From Lentisphaeria bacterium UBA7640 (GTDB taxonomy: Bacteria; Verrucomicrobiota; Lentisphaeria; Victivallales; Victivallaceae), in NCBI GenBank assembly GCA_002483765.1, contig DLIO01000010.1:15425-79424 (forward strand): a DNA stretch of 64,000 bases, in the 5' to 3' direction. The translations under genes were made by a program, and so were the position numbers. Below are positions 44,320-54,800 of the stretch, one piece after another (within the stretch, counting starts at the first letter, position 1; every line of letters begins with the position of its first letter). The notes under the pieces were generated by a model that made no database searches, was not told the DNA's origin, and was given only the letters and a program-made list of their open reading frames with translations.

Positions 44320-44330
44320 GAGAGAAAAAT

Positions 44331-44714
44331 ATGTTTAACAAAATCAGTATTCCAGTAAAAATCTTTGCAGTGTGTTTGTTGCTTGGCGCAACTTTTCCAG
44401 TTGCCGCGAAATCCGCCAGTGAGATCAAAACCGCGATGAAACAGCGCTTGTCTAAGGTTGACGAATTTAAAAAGAGTGGCGTGCTCGGAGAAAACAACCT
44501 CGGTTATCTAACCGTAAGAGTTGATAATGCCGAAGCTAAAAAATTGGCCTCCGACGAAAATGCTGACCGAAAAGCAGTTTACGAAGCGATTGCCAAGAAA
44601 ACCAAAGCAGACGCCACTCAAGTAGGGAAACAACGCGCCATCAAGTTAATCGAACTCGGAAAGTCCGGCGAGTGGTTCGAAAACGCCCAAGGCGAATGGG
44701 TGCAAAAAAAATAG
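44331..44714 (+). CDS. ydbL: YdbL-like periplasmic DUF1318 protein
   Basis: A 127-residue secreted protein with a Sec signal peptide cleaved near residue 24 (PVAAKSA). The mature part has the DUF1318 pattern: a helix SEIKTAMKQRLSKVDEFKKSGVLGENNLGYL, then ENADRKAVYEAIAKKT and the terminal GEWFENAQGEWVQKK. In E. coli YdbL modulates the YdbH-YnbE complex. It is the last gene before a strong terminator, so ydbH-ynbE-ydbL form an operon. Confidence 0.88.
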   Translation: MFNKISIPVKIFAVCLLLGATFPVAAKSASEIKTAMKQRLSKVDEFKKSGVLGENNLGYLTVRVDNAEAKKLASDENADRKAVYEAIAKKTKADATQVGKQRAIKLIELGKSGEWFENAQGEWVQKK

Positions 44715-44766
44715 GGGAAGAATTAAGGAGCTAGAATTTAGGAAGGGAGAAAATCTGACCACAAAG

Positions 44767-44799
44767 AAAAAACACAGACATTCCTGTCTGTGTTTTTTT
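44767..44799 (+). terminator. Rho-independent terminator of ydbH-ynbE-ydbL
   Basis: AACACAGACA, loop TTCC and TGTCTGTGTT form a perfect 10-bp stem, followed by a run of T. An A-run on the left makes it potentially bidirectional. It lies about 50 bp after the ydbL stop. Confidence 0.9.
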
Positions 44800-44817
44800 G
44801 TTGTAACTGCTCGTTTT

Positions 44818-44848
44818 AATTCACGCGCGCATAATGCGCTCGCGAATT
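44818..44848. repeat. 31-bp GC-alternating palindrome, copy 6
   Basis: AATT-CA-CGCGCGCAT, central A, ATGCGCTCG-CG-AATT, with two mismatches. It comes directly after the ydbL terminator, which shows that the palindrome is not needed for termination there. The stretch from here to 45218 has pyrimidine-rich low-complexity sequence and a short minus-strand open frame of 61 codons without a convincing start or homology. I regard it as non-coding. Confidence 0.88.
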
Positions 44849-45218
44849 AAAAAACAATTTATCTCATTTACCAACCTCCCATTAGTGTCAATTATTGAAA
44901 TTAGTGGACAGCAAACTCGCGCTTCTAATTTCCTCATTCCCTCTGTGCCTTTTTTCAACCATGCCGCATGGCGTGGCGTGTCAAACTATCCCACCCCGTT
45001 TCCCGTTCCTACTTTAGCATTCAGTATTTCCCGCCCTCTCTCATTTCTAATTTCCCCCACAAACAGCCGCTCAAAATCATGACTATATTGGATGTAGGGT
45101 TCATATTTACGACGAGTAAATAATTCAGCACCGTCATCATAAGCATTGTTACCATGAAAAATAATTTTCAAAATATTGAGTTGAAAAATAATATTTCAGT
45201 TTTTTTTGTTTTTAACTC

Positions 45219-45246
45219 TTGACAAACAAGAAAAAGACATTATAAT
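45219..45246 (+). promoter_or_regulatory. Consensus sigma-70 promoter of the first GntR gene
   Basis: TTGACA (45219-45224) and TATAAT (45241-45246), both perfect, are separated by 16 bp, 51 bp upstream of the start codon. This is the strongest promoter match in the window. Confidence 0.8.
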
Positions 45247-45248
45247 TA

Positions 45249-45327
45249 TTGGTATACCAAAAATAACGTAATGGGATTGAGTAGGAAATAGTATTTATGA
45301 TTATGACTAAACAAGATTCGGTATACC
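45249..45327 (+). promoter_or_regulatory. Two GGTATACC palindromes, likely GntR operators
   Basis: A 12-bp palindrome TTGGTATACCAA (45249-45260) begins 2 bp after the -10 box. A second GGTATACC with similar flanks (45320-45327) lies 69 bp further, inside the first codons of the regulator gene. The pairing and position suggest negative autoregulation by the GntR protein, whose family binds short palindromes of this type. Confidence 0.55.
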
Positions 45328-45971
45328 AACAAATAAAGGAATATATTCTTGTTGGCAAAATAAAGAATAGCACGAGAGTTACCGAAAGAGCACTGGCAAA
45401 AAAATTCAATGTTACTCGCGTTCCAATCCGAGAAAGTTTACTTAAGTTGGAGCATGATGGACTAATCAGGAAAATTCCTTCAGTTGGCTACATTGCAGAG
45501 AATTATTCTTCTGAAGAACTAGAAGAAGCAATGCTCCTTCGATTCATACTTGAATGTCAAGCGGCAAGCAAAGCAGCTGAAAACGCGACCGAAGAAGATA
45601 TTGTTACCTTAGAAGCAGTTAACAAAGCACTGCGAGATGCTGGAGTTGCACATAATTTAGAAATAGCAGTAGAGCTTGACCGTGAATTTCATTTAGAAAT
45701 AATCAAGGCTTCTCATAGTAAATTATTGAATAAATTATATTCAATAATTTCAATTCCAGTTTTTCGAGATCTTACCGTTACTAGTCAATCAAGTGTAGCC
45801 ATAACCTTTAAACAACATAGTAGGATTATTGAAGCTATCAAAAATAAAAATACAGAAGAAGCTTTTACTTTAATTTTAAAACATGTACCGGGAAGAGAGA
45901 ATTTTAAAAATACATTTTATAGCGACATCGCACGTAATGCTTTATTGGATAACCAAAGGGAGGTACGATAA
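45297..45971 (+). CDS. GntR-family transcriptional regulator (FCD domain)
   Basis: A 224-residue regulator. The winged helix-turn-helix (about 8-70) has VYQQIKEYILVGKIKNSTRVTERALAKKFNVTRVPIRESLLKLEHDGLI, followed by a helical FCD ligand domain (about 75-210). FCD regulators usually respond to sugar acids or other carboxylates. This fits the KDG kinase and KDPG aldolase genes downstream. It heads the accessory carbohydrate region and probably controls itself through the two palindromes at its promoter. Confidence 0.9.
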   Translation: MIMTKQDSVYQQIKEYILVGKIKNSTRVTERALAKKFNVTRVPIRESLLKLEHDGLIRKIPSVGYIAENYSSEELEEAMLLRFILECQAASKAAENATEEDIVTLEAVNKALRDAGVAHNLEIAVELDREFHLEIIKASHSKLLNKLYSIISIPVFRDLTVTSQSSVAITFKQHSRIIEAIKNKNTEEAFTLILKHVPGRENFKNTFYSDIARNALLDNQREVR

Positions 45972-46081
45972 CTAAGAAACGATTTGAACATGTAGGTCTG
46001 GGAAATAAAATTCTCAGAAAAGTCGAATTTTGAACCCGAAATTAGTATTGAAAATGAAACAAAGAATGGAGATTAATAAAG

Positions 46082-46816
46082 ATGAGAAAGGCAAGTCGGA
46101 AAAGTTGTAAGTCGTTGGGGTTTACGCTGATAGAACTTTTGGTGGTGATTGCCATCATAGCAATACTTGCTGCGATGTTATTGCCAGCATTAAATAAAGC
46201 GCGGGATACAGCTAAAGCAAAAAGTTGCATGTCCAATTTAAAGCAGTCAATGTTAGCGATGTTGCAGTATTCGAATGATTATGACGAGTTCATCTTTCTT
46301 TATAGCGGAGCTGGGGCTGCTGCACAACCGCCTGTTCCTTTCCGCTATTACTGGCCGGGACGGTTATATTATTTGAAGTATCTCCCGGAAGGTTCAGGAG
46401 TCATTAGTTGCCCTAAGATTAGTGGTAAAGGAGAACTTTGGACAATATCAGCAAGTGATAAGCGTTATTACTGGGGTTATGGTGCGTTAGTTAACAACTT
46501 CACAATCGCCAGCTTTGGTAAAGTTATAACTAGTAATACCGACGATGTGCGTGCAATTATCAGCAAAAGAGTAAGAAACACCTCAACTTTTCCTATTTTA
46601 GTGGATAGCTCTGATGGTAGTAAAGAAAACGTCGTCATTAGTACGAGCGGAGGCGCCAACCAGCCTGATGCCCGACATGACAGACGAATCAATACCGCCT
46701 TTGTAGATGGCCATGTTTCTCCAAAGTCGATTTATGAAATGGATTTGTGTACTGGTCCGTCATCAATGTTCACATTTACCCAATATTATATGAATGGCAC
46801 ATTAATAGCCCGTTAA
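46082..46816 (+). CDS. Prepilin-type pseudopilin with H-X9-DG C-terminal motif
   Basis: A secreted pseudopilin of 244 aa. The leader is cleaved by prepilin peptidase between G13 and F14 in [20 protein letters not shown], with the conserved Glu at +5. The C-terminus contains [15 protein letters not shown], an exact H-X9-DG motif typical of large pseudopilin families in Lentisphaerota and Planctomycetota. Such genes often lie next to secreted hydrolases, as here. No secretion machinery genes are in the window. Confidence 0.92.
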   Translation: MRKASRKSCKSLGFTLIELLVVIAIIAILAAMLLPALNKARDTAKAKSCMSNLKQSMLAMLQYSNDYDEFIFLYSGAGAAAQPPVPFRYYWPGRLYYLKYLPEGSGVISCPKISGKGELWTISASDKRYYWGYGALVNNFTIASFGKVITSNTDDVRAIISKRVRNTSTFPILVDSSDGSKENVVISTSGGANQPDARHDRRINTAFVDGHVSPKSIYEMDLCTGPSSMFTFTQYYMNGTLIAR

Positions 46817-46840
46817 AAATTGAAAAGGATATAAATACAA

Positions 46841-49800
46841 ATGAAAATTATCATGACTTTAATCGTATCGCTGTTACTATCGTGTCCTACTATTTCGTTT
46901 CTGAGGGCAGAGATAAAGACTATTATTGATTATAACTTTAATGAGCCGACTAAGGAAGGTTTAGTTATAAGTCATTCATTCGGGGTCAGGGGCGCGCACA
47001 AAAAATTAGATCCGGATTTGTTGGAAGATACACCAGGGAAAGCTGGGAACCGTGCCTTACGCTTGACAAGACGTAGTGGGTTAGAATATGTACATGTTCA
47101 GCATAACACTTCGATTCCTGAAAACTGTGATTATGAAATTTCTTTACGTTGTGAGCGTGGAGAAAAAGGGGATTTCGGGATTGGTTTTCATGATGCGAAT
47201 GGACAGGAAATCGGAGCCCTCTATTTTAAAGAAAATCGTTTGCTTGCATATAATGAAAAAAAGAAGTGGACGTTTAGTGGCATTCGACTGCCAGAAAACA
47301 AATATTTCACTTTAAAAGTCGAGTTTTATGCTAGCAAAAGGGAGTATAAAATCAAAGTTATAGACCATAATGAACAAAGCAAAGTAAGTATCCCTATGCC
47401 TTTCTTGAGTCAAGATACTTTTCAAAGAATCAGCTTCAATACTTGCCTGCCAAAAGGTTCAAGCGTACTTTTAGACGATTTAAAAGTAACCTATAATTCA
47501 GAAAGAATAGTGGAGAATCGAGTTGATGCTTTAGGAGGCGCAGAAATATTCATTCGAAATAACGATGGCAGTTTGAGATCGTTACCAACGCTCAATGATG
47601 GGATTATTAAAGAAAATGCAATTTCCGACAATACCCCTCTAGAGTTAAATATTAATTTGGAAAAGCCTACAGAGGTTAGTACAATACGTTTGTATGATGG
47701 AGACCCACGCACCGGCAAGTTTCCAAGTGGTTCCTGCCGTGTATTAAGTTATGATATTGAAGGACTAAATACAGCCGGTCAATGGCGTGAATTAGTGAGT
47801 CGTAAAACATCTGAAAAAGCGCTTGAGGACGGCACGTCGGAATCGATGTATCAGCAGGATGATTTTGAACCGATTAGCCTTTCAAAGCTAAAAATAACAA
47901 TTCATGACTCTTCTGATACTCTAGAAAGATCATCTGGCAAAATAGCAAAAAAAAAAGTGGTTGTTTTGCGCGAAATAGGCCTTTGGGGCAAAAAGTTGTT
48001 AACCCAGAATCAACCTAATAAACTATTCAGAGAAAATATTTATGGCGAATTCCGTTTGCCGGTTTACCAGAGTCAAGACGTTGCCGGGCTACATTTATAT
48101 AACGACAGAGAAGATAAAGAAAATCATCAAGTAAAAATAGAATTACGTGGAAGATATTTTAATAAATTAGTTCAAGAAACGCGCATTGTAGATTTAAAGC
48201 ATGGCGAAAATATAATTGAATTTCAACTTGGAAAACTTCCTGATGGTGAATATGCGGTATCAGTTATAGATCAAAGCGATTTGCAAAAAAAGGGATATAA
48301 ATTTCGAAGATTACTCCGTTTGCAACGGCTCGTCTACGACAAAGAACATAATATAACCTTAGCGAATATGACCGGTAAAAAAATGTTTTTCCCTGACGCG
48401 CATTATCTCAATAAATATTCAGATATCACCTTTCATGGAGCCCAAGCAAAACTTGAGCAGGTTGTAAAACCGGATTCAGTTCAAGAAGGATTCATCCGCC
48501 ATGGATATCAGGTTTTTCTAGATAAGTCAGGAAAAATGTACTTACCGTTTTATGCAGTAGACAGGTTCTGGGATAATAAGTCAAGGACAAAGTTTATTGC
48601 AATACAATCCGATGAGGATAAAGAGCAATGGATAGTATCAAAAATGGACCCATCATATATTTCCCGAAAAGTAAAACAGGAGTCCCCTATAAGCTCTTTG
48701 CCTCCTGAAGCGGCAAAGCCGGATTGGGATATTAAATATAAAAACGGTGGAGCTCCTGTATTTCGCTTTTACGACCCGCAAAGGGATGGCAAGGTTAATT
48801 TGAACCAAGTTTTTATTGAGGCTACCAGAAGAGCTCGAGGAAAGCATTTGGATTGGGGAATTATTAACCCTCCATCAGCTTCCACTTGGCCGGTTTGGTA
48901 TAAAGCGCCGGGCGAAGCAATAGTATTAACTAAAACTCCATTGTTGCAAGACAAAATGTCACCTGGAGAATTTGAAGCAATTACGGACTCTAACGACAAT
49001 TATGTTGGACAATGGCTATCAGATGACGGTAAAACTTTATCTTATGCCCGTGGGCGACTATTGAAACGTTATCCGCCTTTTACCGCGCCATACGATAATC
49101 TTTCTAGTTGTTCAAGGATTATAAGTATTATTAGCACAGAAGATGGCATTAACTGGAAATATTCATATATGGTGCCGCCAGATAAAAATGACCCTCCAGT
49201 GGCCCAGCATTACGGAGCACAGGTCTTTCGAGTTCCTTATGGAGATGGACTGATGCAATCATTCGTATATCGTTATTGGGCACGAAGCCAACAAATCTCT
49301 ATTGAACTGGCTTATAGTTGGGATGGCGCTAACTGGCATCGATTTCCAGGGCAGCCGGCTTTTGCCGAAAATGGGGAACCGGGTAGTTGGACTAGTGGGT
49401 CGTTAATGATCTCATCAAGTGCTGTCGCTCATGACGGAATGGTCTACCAGATGCTTAGCTGGGTCTGTGATGGTTTTCATTTTTATGGAGATTTCTATTA
49501 TAACCGTTCAAATATTAAGGAAGTCACGGGGAAAATGTTGAAAAAATATTTTTCCGGGCGAGACCTCGAAAGCTGGCCATTCTTTAAGCATTTCGGAGGC
49601 TATGACGGAATAGCTACAGATATTCAAAAAGCCGGAGTAAGCGTGGGAATAGCCTCTTATCGATTGGACGGTTTGTTTTTTATGTCCGCCGAGGAAAATA
49701 AAACAGGAAGTTTTGTAAGCAGACTAATTACGGCATCTAATGGTATGTCTGCAAATGTTTCAATCGGCAAAGAAGGATTTTTTGCTATTGATTTGCTTGA

Positions 49801-49948
49801 TAAGGATGACAAAATGATTCCCGGATATACAACGCAGTTATCTTCCTCGGATAATATCAACATATCAATCTTTAAGAATTTGCCTAAATCCCCTTTCAAA
49901 GTAAGGGCAAAACTTAAAAACACAAAACTTTATTCATTAAGTTTTTAA
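46841..49948 (+). CDS. Large secreted protein with jelly-roll, discoidin-like and propeller-like regions
   Basis: A 1035-residue exported protein with a signal peptide cleaved near residue 23 (FLRA|E). Residues about 25-225 look like a concanavalin/LamG-type jelly roll (DYEISLRCERGEKGDFGIGF, VLLDDLKVTYNSE). Residues about 230-385 resemble a discoidin-like carbohydrate-binding fold. The C-terminal half (about 570-960) has propeller-like strands with short sialidase-type turns (STEDGINWKYSY, AYSWDGANWHRFPGQPAF). A glycoside hydrolase acting outside the cell is likely, but the catalytic residues and family are not certain. Confidence 0.65.
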   Translation: MKIIMTLIVSLLLSCPTISFLRAEIKTIIDYNFNEPTKEGLVISHSFGVRGAHKKLDPDLLEDTPGKAGNRALRLTRRSGLEYVHVQHNTSIPENCDYEISLRCERGEKGDFGIGFHDANGQEIGALYFKENRLLAYNEKKKWTFSGIRLPENKYFTLKVEFYASKREYKIKVIDHNEQSKVSIPMPFLSQDTFQRISFNTCLPKGSSVLLDDLKVTYNSERIVENRVDALGGAEIFIRNNDGSLRSLPTLNDGIIKENAISDNTPLELNINLEKPTEVSTIRLYDGDPRTGKFPSGSCRVLSYDIEGLNTAGQWRELVSRKTSEKALEDGTSESMYQQDDFEPISLSKLKITIHDSSDTLERSSGKIAKKKVVVLREIGLWGKKLLTQNQPNKLFRENIYGEFRLPVYQSQDVAGLHLYNDREDKENHQVKIELRGRYFNKLVQETRIVDLKHGENIIEFQLGKLPDGEYAVSVIDQSDLQKKGYKFRRLLRLQRLVYDKEHNITLANMTGKKMFFPDAHYLNKYSDITFHGAQAKLEQVVKPDSVQEGFIRHGYQVFLDKSGKMYLPFYAVDRFWDNKSRTKFIAIQSDEDKEQWIVSKMDPSYISRKVKQESPISSLPPEAAKPDWDIKYKNGGAPVFRFYDPQRDGKVNLNQVFIEATRRARGKHLDWGIINPPSASTWPVWYKAPGEAIVLTKTPLLQDKMSPGEFEAITDSNDNYVGQWLSDDGKTLSYARGRLLKRYPPFTAPYDNLSSCSRIISIISTEDGINWKYSYMVPPDKNDPPVAQHYGAQVFRVPYGDGLMQSFVYRYWARSQQISIELAYSWDGANWHRFPGQPAFAENGEPGSWTSGSLMISSSAVAHDGMVYQMLSWVCDGFHFYGDFYYNRSNIKEVTGKMLKKYFSGRDLESWPFFKHFGGYDGIATDIQKAGVSVGIASYRLDGLFFMSAEENKTGSFVSRLITASNGMSANVSIGKEGFFAIDLLDKDDKMIPGYTTQLSSSDNINISIFKNLPKSPFKVRAKLKNTKLYSLSF

Positions 49949-49992
49949 TTTATTGAATAAATCTCATCAATTTATGACATTAGGGATATAAT

Positions 49993-51753
49993 ATGTTTTT
50001 TTTAGATTACACAATAATGGTAGTTTATATGCTCGTGGTGCTTGGGATAGGTTTTTATTTTTCGAGAAACGAGAAAAGCTCTGAGGATTATCTTCTTGGT
50101 GGACGTAGTATGCCTTATGTGGCGATTGGTATATCATGCATGATGTCGCTTTTGAGCTCTGTTTCAATTGTGGTTACGCCAGGCGAAATATTTAATAATG
50201 GCCTTACGCTGTTTTCGTTAAGTAGCACATTGGGGCTCTTTTTAGCAATTCCATGTTTTTTATTATTTATACGTTTTTACTTTAAGCTTGGCAGTTTTAC
50301 TCCTTATGAATACTTGGAATATCGTTATAGTCCAGCCATCCGCACTCTTATTGCTGTATCAGCATTATACACAAGAATCATATATCTCGGGGTGGTACTT
50401 TATACTAGCAGTAAGATATTTGAAGGAGCCTATGGCTGGCCCGCATGGCGAACTATTGTTTTAGTTGGAGTGATTGGAGCATTGTATACCGTGATGGGAG
50501 GGATGAAGGCGGTAGTATGGTCTGATGTTCTGCAATTTATTGTATTGATAGGAGGATTCATCGTCGTTGTAATAATATTATGCGTAAAAATAGAAGGTGG
50601 GGCTTGGGGGGCGGTTTCCTACGCATTCGCTAATGGACGTGGATTGCCTCAATACGCAACTGCTGAATTTTACAAAATTAGCCCATATATACGTCTCTCA
50701 TTCTGGCTCTTACTGCTCAATGCTGTGCTTGGGCCCTTAACAAGTGCGTGTAGTGACCAGATTACTATTCAGCGTCTTTTAAGTACAAAAGATTGGAAGG
50801 AAGGTTTTAAATCCCAAATTGTCGCGACCTTTACGGCTTTCCCCTTTGTCTTGATATTAATGTTTGTCGGATTGGCTTTATTTACTTTTTACAGTCAGAA
50901 TCCTGATCCTTCTCTTAAAGATGCAGATGGTGTTTTTTTTCGTTTTATCGCAACGAATCTGCCTTCTCCGCTCCCCGGAATATTTATGGCAGCGATGCTG
51001 GCTGCAATCATGAGTACACTTGACTCCGGCATGAATTCAATGGCGACAATATGGCTGAAAGAAGTTCATCAGAAATATATCAATAAAAAGATAGACAACG
51101 CTCGACAAGTCAAAATTTCCCGCTGGGCAACACTAATTGTTGGCTGTATAGCCATTCTGTTAGGAATCTTAATGGATACGTCAGGAAAGTGGCTGGCTCA
51201 GTCAGCCGCTGAAATTGGAGTTTTGTTTGCTCTTTTTAGCGCTATAATACTGCCGGCGTTTCTTTTCGCTGTATTGTCTTCAAGGGCTAATTCTATCTTA
51301 ATATGGCTTTTAATGGCTTATTCTGTTGGTGATGCTATTGCGGTAAAAATCTGGTACGCTCTATCTCGTTCAGCGCTACAGGCTTGGAGTAACGGAGATG
51401 CTTTAGGCTGGGCCGGGCCAATCTCTTTCTTACTTCCTCTTATTCCGTTGTTGGTTGGCTTGTTGTTTGTTATGATTTGGTGGCTAAATAAAAATTCTAA
51501 CCGGAAAATAAAATTAACTTTGCTACTTGCGGCAGCATTCCCTTTTGGACTTACTCAAGGGATGTTGGTATGGTTTTTTTTCAGTTCTTCGATTGGTGAC
51601 ACACCAATGGCACTTAGTTTTATGTTTCATCTGCCGCTAACGCTTATTGCTGGATTTATAGCCTTACAATGCTGTCCGAAGCAACCTCTTGAAAAATATC
51701 AGGGACTAACCATTGGAACAATAAATGAACCTATATTAAAGAAATTGGACTAG
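49993..51753 (+). CDS. Sodium:solute symporter (SSS family)
   Basis: A 586-residue inner-membrane transporter with about 14 helices. It opens LDYTIMVVYMLVVLGIGFYFS and SSEDYLLGGRSMPYVAIGISCMMSLLSS, the usual SSS start. GPLTSACSDQITIQRLLSTKD and AMLAAIMSTLDSGMNSMATIW carry the conserved sodium-site residues of helix 8. Its place between two sialidase-fold genes and before KDG kinase points to uptake of a monosaccharide, sialic acid or uronate. A hairpin terminator follows. Confidence 0.92.
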   Translation: MFFLDYTIMVVYMLVVLGIGFYFSRNEKSSEDYLLGGRSMPYVAIGISCMMSLLSSVSIVVTPGEIFNNGLTLFSLSSTLGLFLAIPCFLLFIRFYFKLGSFTPYEYLEYRYSPAIRTLIAVSALYTRIIYLGVVLYTSSKIFEGAYGWPAWRTIVLVGVIGALYTVMGGMKAVVWSDVLQFIVLIGGFIVVVIILCVKIEGGAWGAVSYAFANGRGLPQYATAEFYKISPYIRLSFWLLLLNAVLGPLTSACSDQITIQRLLSTKDWKEGFKSQIVATFTAFPFVLILMFVGLALFTFYSQNPDPSLKDADGVFFRFIATNLPSPLPGIFMAAMLAAIMSTLDSGMNSMATIWLKEVHQKYINKKIDNARQVKISRWATLIVGCIAILLGILMDTSGKWLAQSAAEIGVLFALFSAIILPAFLFAVLSSRANSILIWLLMAYSVGDAIAVKIWYALSRSALQAWSNGDALGWAGPISFLLPLIPLLVGLLFVMIWWLNKNSNRKIKLTLLLAAAFPFGLTQGMLVWFFFSSSIGDTPMALSFMFHLPLTLIAGFIALQCCPKQPLEKYQGLTIGTINEPILKKLD

Positions 51754-51802
51754 CACGCGCAGGTTGTAATTCATAAGATTAACGTTAACTCGAATAATAT
51801 TT

Positions 51803-51828
51803 ATCCTTCGGTTATCTGAAGGATTTTT
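51803..51828 (+). terminator. Probable terminator after the symporter gene
   Basis: ATCCTTC and GAAGGAT form a 7-bp stem with an 8-nt loop, followed by TTTT. It lies 50 bp after the symporter stop. The stem is short, so partial read-through into the FG-GAP/sialidase gene is possible. Confidence 0.5.
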
Positions 51829-51867
51829 AAACAATACAAAACAGATTTTGTGAGGGAAAATAAAATC

Positions 51868-54800
51868 ATGCTAAATAAAAAACAATTGAACTGGACTACT
51901 GAAGGTTTTGAGCGATTTAGAGAAGGGGTTTTCGGTAACGGCGGGCAAAACATCTATGTATCAAAGCAAGGTGTGTTGCAACGGATCCATCAGACAGACG
52001 TTACCGGCAATGGTCATGTTGATCTGGTGTTCTGTAATTCACAGAACCATGAAGAAAAAGTGCCACTAGATGTTTATCCTTTGCCACTGAATAATTCTGA
52101 GAGAAACCGTCAACTTTTTATTGGAGGTTCGAAGTCAGGATGCGTAACTGATTTAACTGGCAACGGATTTGAAGATTTAATTGTCAGCTGCGGTTGGGAC
52201 GGAATGACGTTAGTTACTAATTCCGCCGTGTTTTATGGCTCCGATGAAGGGTTGAATAATAAATATGTAAACTTCCTGCCCACGGGAAGCGCTATATGTG
52301 TGACCGCTGGAGATTTCAATGGTAACGGGAAAAAAGATATAGTTTTTATTTCTAAAAGCGATATGAAAATATTTTATCAAGGAAATGATGGTTTTGAACC
52401 TGAAAAAGTTGTTGTGTATGAGTTTAAAAATGCTGTACATCTTACAACAATAAAATCTGTTAGCGGGTCAGACTTTGATACCTTGTTAATTCGTAAAAAA
52501 GATGGTTCATATTCAATTATTCCAGGAACAAGCCAAGGACTGGATATCACAAGAGAAAAACAGCTTCTTGAAGCGGATATTGATTATGCTTTAGAGAATA
52601 CTGGGCAAGAAGGTTATACTCAAACTGTTGATGAACCCGATCCTCTCGCCCAAATCATAGAACTTAACGGGCAACTGTATCTTTGCGCTTTCAGACAAAA
52701 ACGAACCTTTTTATATCCGTACAAAAATGAAAAATTAGGAGAACCAATAGAATTCAAGTGTGAAAATGCTTTTTCCGTAGCTGTCGGAGATATTAATGCC
52801 AATAATGGAATTGATTTAATTTTTGCTTGCCGCGACAAAAGCACTGAGTTTGAATGTTCATGGATATACCTTTCAAATAAAGAAGGCAGTTGGAATGAAC
52901 ATGACCGAATCGCCATAAAAACTTATCATGCTTGTGACGTCTTGGTAGATGATTTTACCGGCAACGGTAAATTAGATATTGTTATTTGCCAAAGTCATAC
53001 CCATGAGTCATATACATCCGAAATTCTAATTTTTTCTATAGAAGAAAATACTGATCTCAGAAATCTGAAAGCTTTACGCCTGCCGTCACATGATGCATAT
53101 CGTATCTTCAAGGTCAATAATGAACTTATTATCAATAATTGCCGTAGCGGTAGTCTGCTTGGAGACGGCGATGCCTATGTCTATATCGGAGATGCTGATG
53201 GCTTTAAAGCTGATAGAAAAATAAATCTTCCAGCATGGGGGTGCACAGACATGGTTTGCTGTGATTTAAATGACGATGGCTTGCCTGATTTGGTGTTGGC
53301 AAATGCTGCGGAATTGTCCCCATGGCTTGATCCTGGATCATTCATATATTACAATACTGCCAATGGATTTGCTGAAACGCCGAATATCAAATTATCAACT
53401 AAGCGGGCTCATGGTGTAGTATGTGGAGACTTAAACCACAATGGTTATCTCGATTTAGTTTTCTGTGGTTTTGACAATAATAAATTAAAAGTTTTTTATG
53501 GTTCAGAAAAAGGTTATACCAACGAAAACAGCGTTGAAATAGTCATGGAGGAAAATGGCAAAATATACAAAGAACCACGATTCTTGGCTTTAGCGGATTT
53601 GAACGGTAATGGGTGGCTTGACCTAGTTGTAACCATGATTAACAGATACGAAAGTTTCGTTTTGTGGGGTGGCCCAGAAGGTTTCAGCTTTGACAAGAAA
53701 AAAGTTTTCCACGTGAGAAACAGTTGCAACGTCAAAGTGGCGGACTTGAACGGTAACGGTTATCCCGACTTGATTTTTGGCGGGCATACTCAGTCATTGT
53801 CTGGGCCACATGATGCCTTTGTTTATATTTATTGGGGTGGGCCGGAAGGGTTTAGTGAGGAACGTCGTACATTGCTCCCTTCAGACGCGGTAAATTCACT
53901 TGCTGTAGCGGATTTTAATAATGATGGGCGACTCGACTTGTTTGTCGGATCATATCAGAATGGACGCCTACGCGACATAGACTCACATATTTATTGGAAT
54001 CAGGGTTGTGATGGGTTTCTTCCTCATAAAAGGTTACCTTTGCGGACTCATGCGGTTTCTGGCAATCTAGCAGCAGATTTTACTGGTAATGGTTGGATTG
54101 ATTTAGCTATTGGAAATCACAAGGTCGAAGGAAATCATATATCTTATTCAACAGTATGGTATAACGGGCCGGATGGGTTTGACGAAAAAAAGACTATTGA
54201 TCTTCCTTCTGAAGGTATTCACGGCATGGGTAATGTCGATTTAGGTAATATCCTTGACCGAAGCGACGAGGAATTTTATGTTTCCAAGGCTCATGAATTG
54301 CCCAAAGGAGCTAAAATTGTAAACATTGACTGGAATGCGGAATTGCCGTTAAAAACCTGGATAAAAGCTCAACTGAGAACGGCACCAACTTTTGAAGGGT
54401 TAGAAGATGCGAATTGGCAGGAAATAGATGCGCTTGAACAAAATGGATTATGGATGCAATATAAACTAATATTAGGCGCTAAAAATTGTTGCGCCTCGCC
54501 TAGGATTAAAAAGGTTACAGTAAATTACATCGAAAGTTCCATTGAACCCCAGCTTAAACCAGCAAAAGTAATTACCAATCCTGGCAAAAAATATCAAACT
54601 TGCAATCGAGAATTTCAAGGAATTCCAGGAATTGAAATAACCCCCAAAGGCAGGATGTGGGCTTCTTGGTATGCTGGCGGTGAAAACGAGGGGCCAGAAA
54701 ATTTTGTATTGCTGGTAACCAGCTCGGATAGTGGTAAAAACTGGAGTGAACCAGTAATGGTGATAGATCCGCCAGGAAATGTGAGAGCCTTTGATCCAAA

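Noticed and set aside
44986..45171. 61-codon minus-strand frame between palindrome copy 6 and the GntR promoter
   Set aside because: It has no ribosome binding site, lies in pyrimidine-rich low-complexity DNA and has no recognisable homology.
46841..49948. Assigning the large secreted protein to a specific glycoside hydrolase family
   Set aside because: Propeller-like turns are visible, but I cannot identify the catalytic residues, so a family number would be a guess.
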